Positions 61,924 through 64,000 of a DNA stretch of 64,000 nucleotides are shown piece after piece. The notes beneath the pieces were generated by a model, which ran no database searches, had not been told where the DNA came from, and saw nothing but the letters and a program-made list of their open reading frames with translations. How positions within the stretch are numbered: the first letter of the stretch is position 1; the number at the start of each line of letters is the position of its first letter. The stretch is taken from contig JAHLLS010000016.1 of NCBI GenBank assembly GCA_020444045.1, positions 1-64,000 on the forward strand, in the 5' to 3' direction. The position numbers and the translations under genes were made by a program. The DNA is from Deltaproteobacteria bacterium (GTDB taxonomy: Bacteria; Desulfobacterota; Desulfobacteria; Desulfobacterales; UBA5852).

Positions 61924-62808
61924 ATGTATTTTCAAAACGTCATTTTAAACCTGCAGCAGTTCTGGGCCCGCAAAGGGTGTGTTCTGGCACAACCCTACGA
62001 TATGGAAGTGGGGGCTGGCACCTTTCATCCCACGACCCTTCTGCGCGCTCTTGGCCCGGAACCCTGGAATGTGGCCTATGTACAGCCGTCGCGCCGTCCC
62101 ACGGACGGGCGTTACGGCGAAAACCCCAACCGCCTCCAGCATTATTACCAATATCAAGTGATTTTAAAACCGTCGCCCTACAACGTGCAGCAGTTGTATT
62201 TGCAGAGCATGAAGGTGCTGGGCATCGATCCTCTGGAGCACGATATTCGATTTGTGGAGGATGACTGGGAATCACCCACCCTGGGGGCTGCCGGTCTCGG
62301 TTGGGAGGTATGGCTGGACGGTATGGAGATAACGCAGTTTACCTATTTTCAGCTGTGCGGCAGCATCGAACTGTCGCCGATATCGGTGGAACTGACCTAC
62401 GGCCTCGAGCGGATTGCCATGTACCTGCAGGGGGTCGACAATGTCTATGACCTGATGTGGAATGACACCGTCCGTTACGGTGATGTTCATCATCAGCAGG
62501 AAGTCGAGCAATCGACCTACAATTTCGAAAAAGCCAACGTGGACATGTTGTTCGGTTTTTTCAACCAGTACGAGGCTGAATCCCAGCGGGTGATTGCCGA
62601 TGGACTGGTGCTGCCGGCCTATGAATACTGCCTGAAGTGCTCCCACACCTTCAACCTGCTGGATGCACGCGGCGCCATCAGTGTCACCGAGCGAACCGGT
62701 TACATCGGCCGCATCCGCAATCTGGCCCGGCTCTGTGCCGAAGCCTACGTCAAGCAGCGGGAAGCCATGGGGTATCCGCTCCTGGAGCGCGGCATTCCGA
62801 AGCTTTAG
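61924..62808 (+). CDS. glyQ: Glycyl-tRNA synthetase alpha subunit
   Basis: 294 residues from ATG 61924, with GAGGAG upstream. The class II catalytic core reads [60 protein letters not shown]. An earlier in-frame ATG at 61876 lies in the terminal repeat of the MITE and is not the real start. Alpha pairs with the beta subunit encoded next. Confidence 0.97.
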   Translation: MYFQNVILNLQQFWARKGCVLAQPYDMEVGAGTFHPTTLLRALGPEPWNVAYVQPSRRPTDGRYGENPNRLQHYYQYQVILKPSPYNVQQLYLQSMKVLGIDPLEHDIRFVEDDWESPTLGAAGLGWEVWLDGMEITQFTYFQLCGSIELSPISVELTYGLERIAMYLQGVDNVYDLMWNDTVRYGDVHHQQEVEQSTYNFEKANVDMLFGFFNQYEAESQRVIADGLVLPAYEYCLKCSHTFNLLDARGAISVTERTGYIGRIRNLARLCAEAYVKQREAMGYPLLERGIPKL

Positions 62809-62891
62809 CGGTGACGCCTGGCAGGCGCGATAACCTGAGCGACAGGTTGCGGGTGGCATGAATCCTGGGAAGAATCAACGAGGTGAAGCAA

Positions 62892-64000
62892 ATGGAAAAA
62901 CTGTTACTGGAAATCGGGGCGGAAGAAATACCGGCCGGCTATATTGCGCCGGCATTGCAGGCCATGCAGGTGCAATTGACCGAAAAACTGGCGGCCGCCC
63001 GGATCGCGCACGGTGCCATCCGTACCTACGGCACCCCCCGGCGCCTGGCCATTGAAATTGACGGCATGGCACCGAAACAGCGCTCCGAAGCCATTGAGGT
63101 GATGGGGCCGCCGGCCCGTGTCGGATTTGATGAGAGCGGCAAGCCCACGGTGGCAGCGCAAAAATTTGCCGAAAAGGCCGGTGTGCCGCTCAGCCGGCTG
63201 AAGCGGAAAGTCACGGACAAGGGGGAGTACCTGGTCGCCCGCAAAACCGAACGCGGCCTGGTGACCCGCAGTGTGCTGAAAAAGCTGCTGCCGGAGGTGG
63301 TGCTGGCGGTGCCGTTTCCCAAGTCCATGCGCTGGGCCGACTTGGACATCACCTTTGCACGGCCCATTCATACGATCGTCGCCCTGCTGGGAGACAAAAC
63401 GATCCCGTTTCGCGTTGGCAACATCAAGAGCGGCCGCAACAGCTGCGGGCACGTCTTCATGGCACCCGGCAAAGTGAAACTGTCCCAGGCCGGCGCCTAT
63501 ACCGACGCGTTGCGGCAGGCGCATGTCATTGCCGATATCGATGCCCGCCGCAGACTGGTGGTCGAGGAAGTAATCCGGGCCGCAGCGGCGGCTGGTGGCA
63601 GCGTACTGGCGGATGACGCGCTGGTGGATATCGTTACCAACCTGGTAGAGAACCCCGTGGCGACCACGGGCCGTTTCGAGACCCAATTCCTGGAAGTTCC
63701 CAAGGAAGTTTTGATCACGGCCATGCGGGAACACCAGAAGTATTTCGCGGTGGTCGATCCGGCCGGGCAGCTCATGCCGGCGTTTATCGCCATCAACAAC
63801 ACCCGCACGCGGGATCTGGCGTTGGTGGCCACCGGGCATGAACGGGTGTTGCGTGCCCGCCTGAGTGATGCCCAGTTCTTTTACCGGGCGGACCTGAAGG
63901 TGTCGGCCGAAGAACGTCTCGAAAAGTTGAGCGGTGTTCTCTTTCAAGCGGATTTGGGTTCGATGCGGGCCAAGAGCAAACGGATCGCGGCGCTTGGGCG
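62892..64000 (+). CDS. glyS: Glycyl-tRNA synthetase beta subunit (partial, runs off window)
   Basis: The first 369 residues are present, from ATG 62892 behind GAGGTG. MEKLLLEIGAEEIPAGYIAP, VAAQKFAEKAGVPLSRLKRK, FPKSMRWADLDITFARPIH, MREHQKYFAVVDPAGQLMPA, ARLSDAQFFYRADLK are typical of GlyS. The full protein is about 690 residues; the rest lies beyond the window. The frame is open to the last base. Confidence 0.97.
   Translation, partial: MEKLLLEIGAEEIPAGYIAPALQAMQVQLTEKLAAARIAHGAIRTYGTPRRLAIEIDGMAPKQRSEAIEVMGPPARVGFDESGKPTVAAQKFAEKAGVPLSRLKRKVTDKGEYLVARKTERGLVTRSVLKKLLPEVVLAVPFPKSMRWADLDITFARPIHTIVALLGDKTIPFRVGNIKSGRNSCGHVFMAPGKVKLSQAGAYTDALRQAHVIADIDARRRLVVEEVIRAAAAAGGSVLADDALVDIVTNLVENPVATTGRFETQFLEVPKEVLITAMREHQKYFAVVDPAGQLMPAFIAINNTRTRDLALVATGHERVLRARLSDAQFFYRADLKVSAEERLEKLSGVLFQADLGSMRAKSKRIAALG

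Noticed and set aside
1..64000. CRISPR arrays
   Set aside because: No regularly spaced direct repeats or cas-like genes were seen.

Overview
The window is about 64 kb of a bacterial chromosome with fairly even, moderately high GC. It most resembles a strictly anaerobic Desulfobacterota member of the Desulfosarcina/Desulfatitalea type. That placement is an inference from gene content: a class II superoxide reductase, a minimal SufC-SufB iron-sulfur pair, the N-acetylglutaminylglutamine amide (NAGGN) osmolyte trio, separate glyQ/glyS, NtrB/NtrC-type signalling and decayed sensor kinases with substrate-binding-protein-like sensor domains. No database search was possible; all family calls are from motif recognition.

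Layout. 0-1.6 kb: a terminator and a decayed hybrid histidine kinase. 1.8-6.5 kb: an NtrB/NtrC-like two-component pair followed by a sucrose-phosphorylase-type GH13 enzyme. 6.5-13.3 kb: mostly minus-strand genes, with an IHF/HU protein, tiny proteins, HEAT-like and zinc-ribbon membrane proteins, a YbjQ-like protein, a DUF1566 protein, two unknown small proteins, an MscS channel and an aldo/keto reductase. 13.7-18.1 kb: small soluble proteins, then a run of membrane proteins (RCK_C, MgtC, MarC) and SufC-SufB. 18.1-21.8 kb: a gene graveyard with a cation-chloride-cotransporter-type permease stub, a nonsense/frameshifted PfpI gene, a PAS fragment and an IS630 remnant, interleaved with a winged-helix protein and a PRC-barrel protein. 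21.8-33.2 kb: Kup, SpoIIAA-like, OsmC, dodecin, zinc-ribbon and UspA proteins, an antiporter lacking its N-terminus, superoxide reductase, an RpoH-like sigma factor, a NarL/NarX-like pair and a DHH phosphoesterase. 33.3-44.7 kb: an aldehyde dehydrogenase, coiled-coil proteins, an atypical receiver, a PLD-VTT lipid synthase with an endonuclease-family partner, an unusual ABC exporter behind a nonsense-interrupted permease, an AarF kinase, and a second PRC-barrel gene. 44.9-49.6 kb: the NAGGN operon. 49.8-51.6 kb: an SDR and a YitT protein. From 52 kb on the window is housekeeping: tRNA-Thr(CGT), mfd, two SurA/PpiC-type chaperones, a RodZ-like protein, mgtE, recO, a GHMP kinase, a MITE-like repeat, glyQ and the start of glyS.

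Read together, about 6.5-51.6 kb looks like a stress and osmotic-adaptation island: K+, Mg2+, cation/proton and mechanosensitive transport, compatible-solute synthesis, phospholipid remodelling, oxidative defence, universal-stress and PRC-barrel proteins, plus its own sigma factor and two-component regulators. Several small-gene starts in it share an ACCCTATT-type motif about 70-120 nt upstream, which could be a common control element. The island also holds many broken genes, which suggests repeated gain and decay.

The most unusual items are an ABC exporter whose nucleotide-binding domain carries about 260 extra residues between Q-loop and signature motif with repeated NLLFGRV-type segments, a receiver protein with Glu in place of the phospho-acceptor Asp, a 37-residue coiled-coil miniature overlapping the PLD gene, and the shared upstream motif.
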